Positions 53,615 through 61,937 of a DNA stretch of 64,000 nucleotides are shown here, in pieces. The stretch comes from Pseudacidovorax sp. RU35E. Its GTDB lineage: Bacteria; Pseudomonadota; Gammaproteobacteria; Burkholderiales; Burkholderiaceae_C. Each line of letters starts with the position of its first letter. The first letter of the stretch is position 1. The stretch covers positions 496,001 to 560,000 of the forward strand of contig NZ_FTMY01000002.1 of assembly GCF_900156165.1 (NCBI RefSeq). Direction: 5' to 3'. The notes beneath the pieces are model-generated. The model worked only from the letters and a program-made list of their open reading frames with translations, was not told the DNA's origin and ran no database searches. Both the position numbers and the translations under genes were made by a program.

Positions 53615-54313
53615 ATGGTTGCACCTGCCCGTCCCGTTTCCCCGCTGTGGCCCACGGTGGCCCTCACCGCCGCCCTGGTCGCCTGGGATCTGAGTGGGGC
53701 AGATCTGTGGCTGGCCGGCCTTTCCGGCACGCCGTTCGGCTTTCCCCTGCGGGCCGACTGGGCGCTGAACCGACTGATGCACAACGGCGGCAAGACGCTC
53801 AGCTGGGCCCTGACGCTCGCAATGCTGGCGGCCGTGTGGCTGCCCATGGGCCCCTGGCGTCGGCTGGTGCGCGCCGAGCGCTGGCAACTGGTGCTGTCGG
53901 TGCTCGCCGCGGTGGGAGCCGTCACGCTGGTCAAGAAGCTGAGTCTCACCAGCTGCCCCTGGGATCTGCGGGCCTTCGGCGGGGTGGCCGAGCACGTGTC
54001 GCACTGGCGCTGGCGCGTGTCTGACGGTGGACCCGGGCACTGCTTCCCAGCCGGCCATGCGTCGGCCGCCTTCGGCTTCGTGGGGGGCTGGTTCGTGTGG
54101 CGGCGGCATTCGACCGTGTTTGCCCGCGGATGGTTGCTGGCGGCGCTGGCCGCGGGTCTGGCATTCGGCGTGGGGCAGCAGATGCGCGGTGCGCATTTTC
54201 TGAGTCACACGTTGTGGAGTGGCTGGCTGTGCTGGATGGCCGGTTGGGCGGTCGATGGGGCGATGGCGGGACTGCGCCGGCCCGTCATGTCTGGCAAGCT
54301 GAACAACGCCTGA
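53615..54313 (+). CDS. PAP2-superfamily membrane phosphatase
   Basis: A 232-residue membrane protein with about five to six hydrophobic segments and a type-2 phosphatidic acid phosphatase core. The motifs are a Lys-rich KKLSLTSCPWDLRAF (motif 1), GHCFPAGHASAAFGF (motif 2, PSGH-like with the catalytic His) and RGAHFLSHTLWSG (motif 3, with the nucleophile His). The chosen ATG at 53615 follows the proposed promoter; a GTG at 53591 in frame would lie at the box itself. It is 46 bases upstream of eptA and next to a PmrAB-like system. It is probably a lipid phosphatase (undecaprenyl pyrophosphate, phosphatidylglycerophosphate or lipid A phosphate) that prepares a site for lipid A modification. Confidence 0.85.
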   Translation: MVAPARPVSPLWPTVALTAALVAWDLSGADLWLAGLSGTPFGFPLRADWALNRLMHNGGKTLSWALTLAMLAAVWLPMGPWRRLVRAERWQLVLSVLAAVGAVTLVKKLSLTSCPWDLRAFGGVAEHVSHWRWRVSDGGPGHCFPAGHASAAFGFVGGWFVWRRHSTVFARGWLLAALAAGLAFGVGQQMRGAHFLSHTLWSGWLCWMAGWAVDGAMAGLRRPVMSGKLNNA

Positions 54314-54320
54314 AGCCGAG

Positions 54321-54353
54321 GTTCAGAGTGACTTCACTGCCAACCCCTACGCT
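54321..54353 (+). promoter_or_regulatory. Direct-repeat box and -10 hexamer in front of eptA
   Basis: GTTCAG-N5-CTTCAC (54321-54337) then, exactly 10 bases later, TACGCT (54348-54353). Transcription would begin close to the eptA ATG at 54360, giving a leaderless or nearly leaderless mRNA. Confidence 0.6.
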
Positions 54354-54359
54354 TCGGCG

Positions 54360-56078
54360 ATGCCGTTGATCTCTCCCGCGCCGGTCCTGCGCGAGCCTTC
54401 CACGTTCGACTTCGAACCGCAGCGCGGGTGGGTGCTGCAGGCGCGCTCCCCGCGCACGATCGTCCTGGTGCTGACGGCCTATCTGCTGCTGACCGCCAAC
54501 TGGCCCCTGTGGATGGAACTCGCGCAGCTGGGCCGCGCACCCAGCCTCTACGTGCCCAACATCTTCGGCATGGCGTGGCTTCTCGGCGGCGGTCTTGTCG
54601 CCCTGCTGTCGTTGACGGCCTGGTCGCGCTTCATGAAGCCGCTGTGGATGCTGTTGGTGCTCGTGGCCGCGGTGGTGCAGCACTACATGGCGACCTACCG
54701 GATGGTGATGGATCCGTCCATGGCCCTCAACGTCCTGCAGACCGATCCGGGCGAAGCGCGCGACCTGCTCAGCCTGACCATGCTGGTGCGGGTGCTGCTC
54801 GTGGCCGTGCCGGCCATCGGTTGGCTGTGGTGGGTGCCGGTGATTCCGCAGCGGCCGCTGCAGGCGCTCTGGCGCAATGCGGTGCTCTTCGTCGCGGCGG
54901 TGGCGGTGACCGTGGGCGGCGGAATGCTCATGTCGCGCCAGCTGGCGCCGCTCATGCGCAACCAGCCCCACTTGCGCTACATGATGAATCCGCTGGCAAG
55001 CGTCTATTCCTTCAGCATGGCGGCGACCCGGCCGCTGCTGCATCGCAGCCGCAAGCTGGTGCCCATTTCAGGGGGCGCGGCATTGGGCGCGAGCTATGCC
55101 GCCCAGACCCGGCCGCGCCTGCTGATGCTGGTGGTGGGCGAGACGGCCCGCGCCGACCATTTCGGCCTCAACGGCTATGCCCGCGACACCACGCCTGCGC
55201 TCAAGGCCCGCGGCGTGGTGAGCTTCGGCGATGTGCGCTCCTGCGGCACCAATACCGCCGCGTCCGTGCCCTGCATGTTCTCGCACCTCGGCAAGCAGGA
55301 CTTCGAAGCCCGCAAGAACGACTACGAGAACCTCCTCGACGTGTTGCAGGCCGCCGGCCTGGCCGTGCTCTGGATCGACAACCAGTCCGGCTGCAAGGGC
55401 GTATGCGACCGGGTGCCGCACGCGGAAGCCAACGACGCCGCGCAGATCGCCGCCAACCCCAGCCTGTGCAGCGGGGACGAATGTCTGGACGACATCATGC
55501 TCAAGGGCCTGGACGAGCGCATCGCCGCCTTGCCGCCCGAGCGCGTGGCCCGCGGTGTGGTGCTGGTCATGCACCAGATCGGCAGCCACGGCCCCGCCTA
55601 CTTCCGTCGCTCGCCGCCGAACGGCAAGCCCTTCCAGCCCGAGTGCCGCACGGTGACACTGGCAGACTGCGCCCACAGCGAGCTCATCAACGCCTACGAC
55701 AACTCGATCGCGCACACCGACCGCGTGCTGGGTGACGCCATCGACTGGCTCAAGGCGCGCCGCAGCCGCTTCGACACCGGCATGCTCTACCTGAGCGACC
55801 ACGGCGAGTCGCTGGGTGAGTACGGGCTCTTCCTGCACGGCGTGCCTTACTCGTTCGCGCCCGACGTCCAGAAGCAGGTGCCCTTCGTGGTGTGGCTCGA
55901 TGGCGGATTGGGCGAACGCACAGGCGTCCCGGACGCCTGCCTGCGCAAGTCGGTCGACACGCCGCTGACCCACGACAACCTGTACCACACGGTGATGGGC
56001 CTTGTGGACGTGAAGAGCCCCACCTATGCGCCGACGCTGGACGCCTTCCAGGCTTGCCGGCATTCGGTGGCGGGCTGA
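54360..56078 (+). CDS. eptA: Phosphoethanolamine transferase for lipid A (EptA/PmrC/MCR-like)
   Basis: A 572-residue inner-membrane enzyme of the YhjW/YjdB/MCR family. It has five N-terminal membrane segments (about residues 32-50, 65-85, 95-110, 138-158, 170-190) and a periplasmic alkaline-phosphatase-like domain. The catalytic features are VVGETARADHFGLNGYARDT (metal-binding Glu near residue 259) and SCGTNTAASVPCMFSH with the Thr nucleophile, HQIGSHGPAYF, and YLSDHGESLGE. Multiple disulfide-forming Cys are present (NQSGCKGVCDRVP and LCSGDECLDD). It adds phosphoethanolamine to lipid A, which lowers affinity for polymyxin in relatives. It sits under the same direct-repeat promoter type as the PAP2 gene. 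Confidence 0.94.
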   Translation: MPLISPAPVLREPSTFDFEPQRGWVLQARSPRTIVLVLTAYLLLTANWPLWMELAQLGRAPSLYVPNIFGMAWLLGGGLVALLSLTAWSRFMKPLWMLLVLVAAVVQHYMATYRMVMDPSMALNVLQTDPGEARDLLSLTMLVRVLLVAVPAIGWLWWVPVIPQRPLQALWRNAVLFVAAVAVTVGGGMLMSRQLAPLMRNQPHLRYMMNPLASVYSFSMAATRPLLHRSRKLVPISGGAALGASYAAQTRPRLLMLVVGETARADHFGLNGYARDTTPALKARGVVSFGDVRSCGTNTAASVPCMFSHLGKQDFEARKNDYENLLDVLQAAGLAVLWIDNQSGCKGVCDRVPHAEANDAAQIAANPSLCSGDECLDDIMLKGLDERIAALPPERVARGVVLVMHQIGSHGPAYFRRSPPNGKPFQPECRTVTLADCAHSELINAYDNSIAHTDRVLGDAIDWLKARRSRFDTGMLYLSDHGESLGEYGLFLHGVPYSFAPDVQKQVPFVVWLDGGLGERTGVPDACLRKSVDTPLTHDNLYHTVMGLVDVKSPTYAPTLDAFQACRHSVAG

Positions 56079-56123
56079 GCCGCCGTGAAGGCCGGGCAAC
56101 CGCGCCCGTCGTGAGTCAGCACA

Positions 56124-56759
56124 TCAGCCTAGCGGCCTGAATGCCGATTCGCCCTGCACCGTCGGCAGGGCTTCATGGCATCGCAGCAGCAATTCGAAGG
56201 CGTGCCGTGCCGCCGCGGCCGCCGCGTCCATGCGGGCTTCGTTGGTCAGGGCTTCCTTGAGCTCGGCGACGAACTGCTTCCACCGCGGGCCCGTGCCGGC
56301 CCCTGCGCCGCGCAGGTAGGTCAGGGGCAGGGGGACCATGGCTGGCGCCAGCCGCTTGTGAAGCACCTGCCCGCCCAGCCGGGAACCTTCCAGCACATAG
56401 GCCAGACCCCAGTCCGCACCATCGGCGGTGAGGGCAGCGTCGGGCACCGCGCGGACTTCGACGCGCGGCGCGGGCTGGCCCAGCAGGCGCTGGCAATCGG
56501 CCAACTCGGCATCCAGTGCATCGCGCTCGTCATCCAGACGTCGTGATGCGGCACCGGACTGCTGCAACAGCCCCACCCAGCCGCGCAGCAACGCCAAGTG
56601 CCGCATATAGTCATCCGGACCGGCGCCCTCGCGGGCGATCGGAAGCCCGGTGTCGAGCCTGGCGTGAAGCGCGGAAGTGGCTGCGCGGAGGCGCTGCAGC
56701 GGGTCGATGGCCGGGGCGGTGGGGGGCGAGGACGGATCGGCGATGGGCGCAGGGGTCAT
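56124..56759 (-). CDS. Biliverdin-producing heme oxygenase-like protein
   Basis: A 211-residue HemO/BphO-like protein. The proximal-His region is LRAATSALHARLDTGLPIAR (about residues 22-41). The family's distal region is LAYVLEGSRLGGQVLHKRL (about 119-137), with the conserved GxxxG-like segment. A Pro-rich N-terminus of about 20 residues precedes the domain. The start at 56759 was chosen over longer in-frame options because they add no family sequence. It would cleave heme to biliverdin and iron. No phytochrome, TonB receptor or sigma factor is visible beside it; the neighbour is an AhpD-family gene. Confidence 0.82.
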   Translation of the reverse strand: MTPAPIADPSSPPTAPAIDPLQRLRAATSALHARLDTGLPIAREGAGPDDYMRHLALLRGWVGLLQQSGAASRRLDDERDALDAELADCQRLLGQPAPRVEVRAVPDAALTADGADWGLAYVLEGSRLGGQVLHKRLAPAMVPLPLTYLRGAGAGTGPRWKQFVAELKEALTNEARMDAAAAAARHAFELLLRCHEALPTVQGESAFRPLG

Positions 56760-56811
56760 GGAAGGCGACGGCGGGTTGCCGGCGATCATAGGCAGGCCGC
56801 CCGGCGCGCCC

Positions 56812-57420
56812 TTACCGTACGGGTTTATCAGCCGGCTTCTCGCGCGGCACACGGCCCATCAGGAAGAACTCCGGATTCGGCTGCATGCCGCTGAAGCTGG
56901 CCAGCCGGTTCGACAGACCGAAAAAGGCGGTGATGGCGGCGATGTCCCAGATGTCCTCGTCGTCGAAGCCGTGGGCATGCAGAGCGGCGAAGTCGGCCTC
57001 GTCGACCTCGTGCGACCGCTCGCACACCTTCATCGCAAAGGCCAGCATGGCGCGCTGGCGCTCGGAGATGTCGGCCTTGCGCCAGTTGACGGCCACCTGG
57101 TCGGCCACGAGCGGCTTCTTCTCGTAGATGCGCAGCAGCGCACCGTGCGCCACCACGCAGTAGAGGCACTGGTTGGCCGCACTCGTGGTGGTGACGATCA
57201 TCTCGCGGTCGCCCTTGCTGAGTGCGCTGGTGCGGCCCACGCTTTCGGGTTCCATCAGCGCATCGTGGTAGGCGAAGAAGGCGCGCCATTCGGCGGGGCG
57301 GCGGGCCAGCGCCAGGAAGACGTTGGGCACGAAGCCCGCCTTCTCCTGCACGGCCAGGATGCGGGCGCGGATGTCCTCGGGGACCTTGTCGAGTTCGGCA
57401 AGCGGGTAGCGTTGGCTCAT
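56812..57420 (-). CDS. AhpD-like peroxidase-related protein (carboxymuconolactone decarboxylase fold)
   Basis: A 202-residue protein of the family often annotated as uncharacterised peroxidase-related enzyme. The redox motif is ANQCLYCVVAHGALLR (about residues 82-97) with CxxC and the downstream His. The FGLSNRLASFSGMQPNPEFF segment near the C-terminus is the family end signature. It probably reduces peroxides with a thiol partner. The gene lies 52 bases upstream of the heme oxygenase gene on the same strand, so the two may be a unit. AGGAGAC precedes the ATG. Confidence 0.9.
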   Translation of the reverse strand: MSQRYPLAELDKVPEDIRARILAVQEKAGFVPNVFLALARRPAEWRAFFAYHDALMEPESVGRTSALSKGDREMIVTTTSAANQCLYCVVAHGALLRIYEKKPLVADQVAVNWRKADISERQRAMLAFAMKVCERSHEVDEADFAALHAHGFDDEDIWDIAAITAFFGLSNRLASFSGMQPNPEFFLMGRVPREKPADKPVR

Positions 57421-57587
57421 GGCGGATGTCTCCTGTCTTGTAGGCAGCGTTGTTCAGTGGCGATCATAGGCAGCGGCTGAGGGGAGCACGGTCGCGCGGG
57501 TTGCGCGTGGCGCAGGATCCTCAGCGCTGGCTATGGCTGCGATGAGAACGTTCGAATTCACAGCCGACGGTCTGCTGCCTAGCATTG

Positions 57588-57695
57588 ATGTCCATGAACA
57601 CCGCCATCACCGCCCCCCGTCGCCTCCTCGGTCTCGTCATCAACGCCGGCGGCCTCGCCGTCGGCCTCGCGCATGGTCTGAGCCTGCTGCGCTGA
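57588..57695 (+). CDS. Possible 35-residue hydrophobic small protein
   Basis: ATG at 57588 to TGA at 57693: a 35-residue peptide starting MSMNTAITAPRRLLGLVI and ending GLAHGLSLLR, with a hydrophobic middle. It lies in the roughly 300-base gap between divergent and convergent genes (57421-57716). There is no clear ribosome binding site and no family I recognise, so it may be a chance open frame. Confidence 0.25.
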   Translation: MSMNTAITAPRRLLGLVINAGGLAVGLAHGLSLLR

Positions 57696-57716
57696 AGCGC
57701 CGGACAGGGCTCTTTG

Positions 57717-58556
57717 TCAGTCGATGCGGGGCGGGCGGTCGTCGTCGAGCACCGCGTCATCGCTCTCGTCCTTGAGCTGAACGCCGGTCAGCCCGCGGCG
57801 CAGCGCTTCGCGCACCAGCCAGCCGAGCTTGAAGGCGGCCGCCTCGTAGCCCAGGCCCTCCGGACGCACGTTCGAGATGCAGTTGCGCTGCGCATCGTGA
57901 CGGCCGCGTCGCGGTTCGTGGGTGAGGTAGATGCCCAGGCTGTCCGGGCTGGAAAGGCCGGGCCGCTCGCCGATCAGGATCGCGCCGAGGCGGGCGCCCA
58001 GGGCCTCGCCCACCTCGTCGGCCAACGCGACGCGCGCCTGCGTGGCCACGACGACGGGCGCGATGCGCAGGTCGGCCGGCAGCTGCGCGCGAAGGGCGGC
58101 CAGGAGCGGCCGCGCATGGCGCTCGATGGCCAGCGACGACAGGCCGTCGCCCACCACCAGGCAGAGATCGCATCCCCTTTCCGGCCGCACGCGCAAGGCT
58201 TCGGCGTCGGCCGCATCCAGGCTGCGTCCCAGGTCGGGCCGGCGCAGGTAGGTGGCCCGGTCCGGCGCCTGGCTGCGGGCACGCAGGACGGACCAGCCGT
58301 CTTCTTCGAGCGACCGGACGAGCGCGTCGGCGTCCAGCGCCGCATGGATGGCATCGCGCGCCATGGCATGCGCCCAGCCGAAGCGCAGCGTCTCGTCGGT
58401 GGGCATGCCGCTGCCCGCACGGCCGAGGGCCAGCCGGGCGGGCGTGGCGGCGCGCCAGGCCTGCCAGGCGTCGGGCGTGACGGGCGGGGAGGAACCCTCT
58501 TCTGCTGGGGCGTTTCCCGTGCTGGCCTGGGCAGGATCGGTGGGTAGGGCGTTCAT
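57717..58556 (-). CDS. eutC: Ethanolamine ammonia-lyase, small subunit EutC
   Basis: A 279-residue subunit of the coenzyme B12-dependent ethanolamine ammonia-lyase, which cleaves ethanolamine to acetaldehyde and ammonia. The conserved part begins about residue 38 (TPARLALGRAGSGMPTDETLRFGWAHAMARDAIHAAL) and has DLCLVVGDGLSSLAIERHA, ILIGERPGLSSPDSLGIYLTHEPR and NCISNVRPEGLGYEAAAFKLGWL. Its start overlaps the eutB stop by 4 bases. An N-terminal Pro/Ala-rich stretch is variable. No eutA reactivase or microcompartment shell gene is next to it. Confidence 0.95.
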   Translation of the reverse strand: MNALPTDPAQASTGNAPAEEGSSPPVTPDAWQAWRAATPARLALGRAGSGMPTDETLRFGWAHAMARDAIHAALDADALVRSLEEDGWSVLRARSQAPDRATYLRRPDLGRSLDAADAEALRVRPERGCDLCLVVGDGLSSLAIERHARPLLAALRAQLPADLRIAPVVVATQARVALADEVGEALGARLGAILIGERPGLSSPDSLGIYLTHEPRRGRHDAQRNCISNVRPEGLGYEAAAFKLGWLVREALRRGLTGVQLKDESDDAVLDDDRPPRID

Positions 58557-59953
58557 GCGGGGCCTTCCAGAAGATGCAGCCGCTCCATGCCCTGCTGCAG
58601 CGCCGGTGCACTGTCTGGCCGCAGCCGGCCATCGGCGCCGGTGATGCCCATGCGTTGCAACCAGGCCTCGAACTCGGGTGCCCGGGCCAGCCCCAGGGTG
58701 TCGCGCAGGAAGAGGGCGTCGTGGAAGGAGGTGCTCTGGTAGTTGAGCATCACGTCGTCCGCCCCCGGCACGCCGATCAGAAAGGTGAGGCCGGCCGTGG
58801 CCAGCAGCACCAGCAGCGTGTCCATGTCGTCCTGGTCGGCCTCGGCATGGTTGGTGTAGCAGGCGTCGCAGCCGATGGGCAGGCCCAGCAGCTTGCCGCA
58901 GAAGTGGTCTTCCAGGCCGGCGCGGATGATCTGCTTGCCGTCGAACAGGTATTCCGGCCCGATGAAACCCACGACGGTGTTGACCAGCAGCGGCCGGTAG
59001 CGCCGCGCCAGCGCATAGGCCCGCGCCTCGCAGGTCTGCTGGTCGACGCCATGGTGCGCATTGGCCGACAGCGCGCTGCCCTGGCCGGTCTCGAAGTACA
59101 TGACGTTGTCGCCCAGCGTGCCGCGGCCCAAGGCGCGGGCGGCCTCGCAGGCTTCGTCCAGCAGTTCGGGTGTCACGCCGAAGGAGAGGTTGGCCTTCTC
59201 GGTGCCGGCAATGGACTGGAAGACCAGATCCACCGGCGCGCCGCGCTCCATCAGCTTCATCGTGTTGGTCACATGCGTCAGCACGCAGCTCTGGGTGGGA
59301 ATGGCGAAGCGCTCGATGACCTCGGCCAGCATGTGCTGCAGCCGCTCGAGCACCGGCAGGCTGTCCGAGACGGGGTTGACGCCGATCACCGCATCGCCCG
59401 CGCCATAGAGCAGGCCGTCCAGGGTGGAGGCGGCGATCCCGCGCAGATCGTCGGTCGGATGGTTGGGCTGCAGCCGTACGGCCAGGTGGCCGGGCAGACC
59501 GAGGGTGTTGCGGAAGCGGGTGGTGACCTGGCACTTGCGGGCGACGGCGATCAGGTCCTGGTTGCGCATCAGCTTGGAGACGGCGGCCACCATTTCCGGT
59601 GTGAGCCCAGGCGCCAGCGCGGTCAGCGCCGCGGTGTCCGCCGCATCGGACAGCAGCCAGTTGCGGAAATCGCCCACCGTGCGATGCGACACCGGTGCGA
59701 AGGCGGCGGCGTCATGGCCGTCGAGGATCAACCGGGTGATGTTGTCCTCTTCGTAGGGCACCAGCGCCTCGCTGAGGAACTGCCTGAGCGGCGTGTCGGC
59801 CAGCACATGCCGCGCCGCCATGCGTTGCTGCGCGGTCGCGGCGCCAACGCCGGCCAGGTAGTCGCCCGAGCGCGCCGGGCTGGCGCAGGCCATCACCTGG
59901 CGAAGATCGTCGAAGTCGAAGACCTGATGCTGGATCGTCGTGCGATAGCGCAT
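58553..59953 (-). CDS. eutB: Ethanolamine ammonia-lyase, large subunit EutB
   Basis: A 466-residue TIM-barrel subunit holding the ethanolamine and adenosylcobalamin site. Typical motifs are YEEDNITRLILDGHDAAAFA, LAVRLQPNHPTDDLRGIAAS (Arg and Gln at substrate position) and GDAVIGVNPVSDS with the substrate Asn. QSIAGTEKANLSFGV and FYFETGQGSALSANAHHGVDQQT-like MYFETGQGSALSANAHHG are also present. The start at 59953 fits the family N-terminus (MRYRTTIQHQVFDF). It is first of eutB-eutC. The operon probably lets the cell use ethanolamine as nitrogen or carbon source; no transporter is visible nearby. Confidence 0.96.
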   Translation of the reverse strand: MRYRTTIQHQVFDFDDLRQVMACASPARSGDYLAGVGAATAQQRMAARHVLADTPLRQFLSEALVPYEEDNITRLILDGHDAAAFAPVSHRTVGDFRNWLLSDAADTAALTALAPGLTPEMVAAVSKLMRNQDLIAVARKCQVTTRFRNTLGLPGHLAVRLQPNHPTDDLRGIAASTLDGLLYGAGDAVIGVNPVSDSLPVLERLQHMLAEVIERFAIPTQSCVLTHVTNTMKLMERGAPVDLVFQSIAGTEKANLSFGVTPELLDEACEAARALGRGTLGDNVMYFETGQGSALSANAHHGVDQQTCEARAYALARRYRPLLVNTVVGFIGPEYLFDGKQIIRAGLEDHFCGKLLGLPIGCDACYTNHAEADQDDMDTLLVLLATAGLTFLIGVPGADDVMLNYQSTSFHDALFLRDTLGLARAPEFEAWLQRMGITGADGRLRPDSAPALQQGMERLHLLEGPA

Positions 59954-60143
59954 GGGCGGTGTCGGTGGGCGAGGGCCGGCCGTGGCGGGAGACCGACGCA
60001 TGATCGCGCTCGCCGCCCGGCTGCCGGGTAGGACAAGCGATGCAGGTTCCGGGCCCGCGCTCGGGCTGAGCTGCTGCGGCGGGAGCGCAGAGCGCGTCGG
60101 GGCGCCGCTTATGATCCGCCGCTTTTCCACGTCGGGAGAGCCC

Positions 60144-60566
60144 ATGACCATCGTTTCGCGTGCTGTTGGCGCCGCTGCCGCCACCCTTCTCATCGCCAGT
60201 GGCGCTGTTCACGCCCAGGGCGCCGCCGTCACCACGCCCAGCGGGCTGGTCTACCAGAGCGTCAAGGAGGGCACCGGCCCCAGCCCCTCGGCGACCGACA
60301 CGGTGCGGGTGCACTACCGCGGCACCTTCCCGGACAGCGGCAAGGAATTCGACAGCTCCTACGCCCGCAACCAGCCGGCCGAATTCCCCCTCAACCGCGT
60401 GATCCCCTGCTGGACCGAGGGCCTGCAGAAGATGAAGGTGGGCGGCAAGGCCAAGCTGGTGTGCCCGCCTGCCATCGCCTACGGCAGCCGCGGCGCGGGC
60501 GGCGTGATTCCGCCCAATGCCACGCTGAACTTCGAGGTCGAACTGCTGGGCATCCAGGGCCGCTGA
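60144..60566 (+). CDS. Secreted FKBP-type peptidyl-prolyl cis-trans isomerase
   Basis: A 140-residue FKBP. An N-terminal signal peptide (MTIVSRAVGAAAATLLIASG, cleavage near AVHAQG, residues 20-27) is followed by one FKBP domain: TPSGLVYQSVKEGTGPSPSATD, VRVHYRGTFPDSGKEFDSSY, RVIPCWTEGLQKMKVGGKAKLVCPP and the final GGVIPPNATLNFEVELLGI. It likely acts in the periplasm on protein folding. The ATG at 60144 follows GGGAGAG. It is a single gene, divergent from eutB and convergent with the MATE gene. Confidence 0.92.
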   Translation: MTIVSRAVGAAAATLLIASGAVHAQGAAVTTPSGLVYQSVKEGTGPSPSATDTVRVHYRGTFPDSGKEFDSSYARNQPAEFPLNRVIPCWTEGLQKMKVGGKAKLVCPPAIAYGSRGAGGVIPPNATLNFEVELLGIQGR

Positions 60567-60593
60567 ACCCCGGCGCCCGGCCGCCGTGCCGTA

Positions 60594-61937
60594 TCAGCGG
60601 CGGCCTGCGCGGCCTACCGCAAGCCGCAGCAGGGCCAGCAGGATCAACGCCGCGGCGCCCAATGCCGCGGCCGCCATGACCCAGAACGCCAGCGGCGAAT
60701 GCTGCGCCGGCCAGGGCCCGAGGCCGTGGTAGGCCAGCCGGTAGCCGCCGCCCAGCCCCACGCCCCACAGCAGGGCGCAATACACCAGCAGGGGCGCCAC
60801 CGTGATGCGGAAGCAGCGCAGCACGAAGATGCACAGCGTCTGCGTCGCGTCCGCCAAGTGGTAGGCGGCGCAGGCCACAAGCAGGCCTGCGGCCAGGTGG
60901 GCCACCGCGGCCTCCCGCGTGTAGAACTGGACGACGGTGCCGCGCAGGGCCAGCAGCAGGCCGGCCACCATCAGGGCCGCCAGCACCGCCATGCCCAGAC
61001 CCTGCCAGCAGGCGCGCCGCGCCTGGTCCGGCCGCCCGGCACCCATCCAGTAGCCGACCCGGGCGCTGGTGGCCAGGCCCAGCGACAGCGGCACCATGTA
61101 CGCGACGGCCGTGAGGTTGGACGCGATCTGGTGCGCAGCCGTGGCCGTGCTGCCCAGGCGGGCGATGAACAGCGCCATGAAGGTGAAGGAGCTCACCTCG
61201 ACCATCACCGACAGTCCCGCCGGCACGCCCAGCCGGGCGAAGGTGCCCAGTTGCGGCCAGTCCGGCCGCTCGGGCCGGCGCCAGAGGCGATAGGGCTGGT
61301 ATTCGGGTCGGTGGCGCAGCATCAGCACCGCGACGGCCAGCATCAGCCAGTTGACGGTCAGCGTGGCGAGCGCGCAGCCCATCAGGCCCAATGCGGGCAC
61401 GCCCACGCCGCCGAAAGTCAGCCAGATCGACAGCGGGACCTTGACCGCCAGTGCCCCGACCTGCAGCCAGGTGACGAAGCTGGGCCGGCCGATGGACTGG
61501 TTCAGCGTGGCGTAGATACGGAAGAGCAGCGCCGCCGGCAGTGCCGCGGCCAGCACCGCCAGGTACTGGCCGACCGCGCCGCGCATGGCGGGCGGCACCT
61601 CGGTCCATGCCAGCAGCGGGCCGGGCGACAGCAGCAGCGTCGCGCCGACCACCGTGGCGGCCGCGCACAGGTATAGCGCCTGGCGCACGGAGCGGCCCAT
61701 GGCCTCGCGACGGTCGGCGCCATGCAGCTCGGCCCAGACGGGCAGCAGGGCCTGCAGGGTGCCGGTCAGCGCCACGAAGACGCTGATGAAGATGGCCGCG
61801 CCGATGGACAGCGCCGCCAGCGCCTCCTGATCGAAGCGGCCGGCCACCACGGTGTCGGTGACGCCGAAGGCCATGGTCGCCATCTGGCCGACCAGCACCG
61901 TGCCGGCGTGCCGGGCGATGAGGCGCCGCTCGCTCAC
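60594..61937 (-). CDS. MATE-family efflux transporter (NorM-like)
   Basis: A 447-residue multidrug and toxin extrusion protein with about 12 membrane segments. It starts at a GTG, reading SERRLIARHAGTVLVGQMAT, then MAFGVTDTVVAGRFDQEALAALSIG, the usual MATE TM1 pattern. Further family sequence is VWAELHGADRREAMGRSVRQA and PVAVSLGLATSARVGYWMGAGRP-like PLSLGLATSARVGYWMGAG. The GTG start overlaps the stop of the upstream membrane protein gene by 4 bases, so they are co-translated. It exports a cationic or drug-like compound by sodium or proton antiport. Confidence 0.92.
   Translation of the reverse strand: MSERRLIARHAGTVLVGQMATMAFGVTDTVVAGRFDQEALAALSIGAAIFISVFVALTGTLQALLPVWAELHGADRREAMGRSVRQALYLCAAATVVGATLLLSPGPLLAWTEVPPAMRGAVGQYLAVLAAALPAALLFRIYATLNQSIGRPSFVTWLQVGALAVKVPLSIWLTFGGVGVPALGLMGCALATLTVNWLMLAVAVLMLRHRPEYQPYRLWRRPERPDWPQLGTFARLGVPAGLSVMVEVSSFTFMALFIARLGSTATAAHQIASNLTAVAYMVPLSLGLATSARVGYWMGAGRPDQARRACWQGLGMAVLAALMVAGLLLALRGTVVQFYTREAAVAHLAAGLLVACAAYHLADATQTLCIFVLRCFRITVAPLLVYCALLWGVGLGGGYRLAYHGLGPWPAQHSPLAFWVMAAAALGAAALILLALLRLAVGRAGRR

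Noticed and set aside
57588-57695. The small 35-codon frame considered as a confirmed small protein
   Set aside because: No ribosome binding site or known family; kept only as a low-confidence feature.
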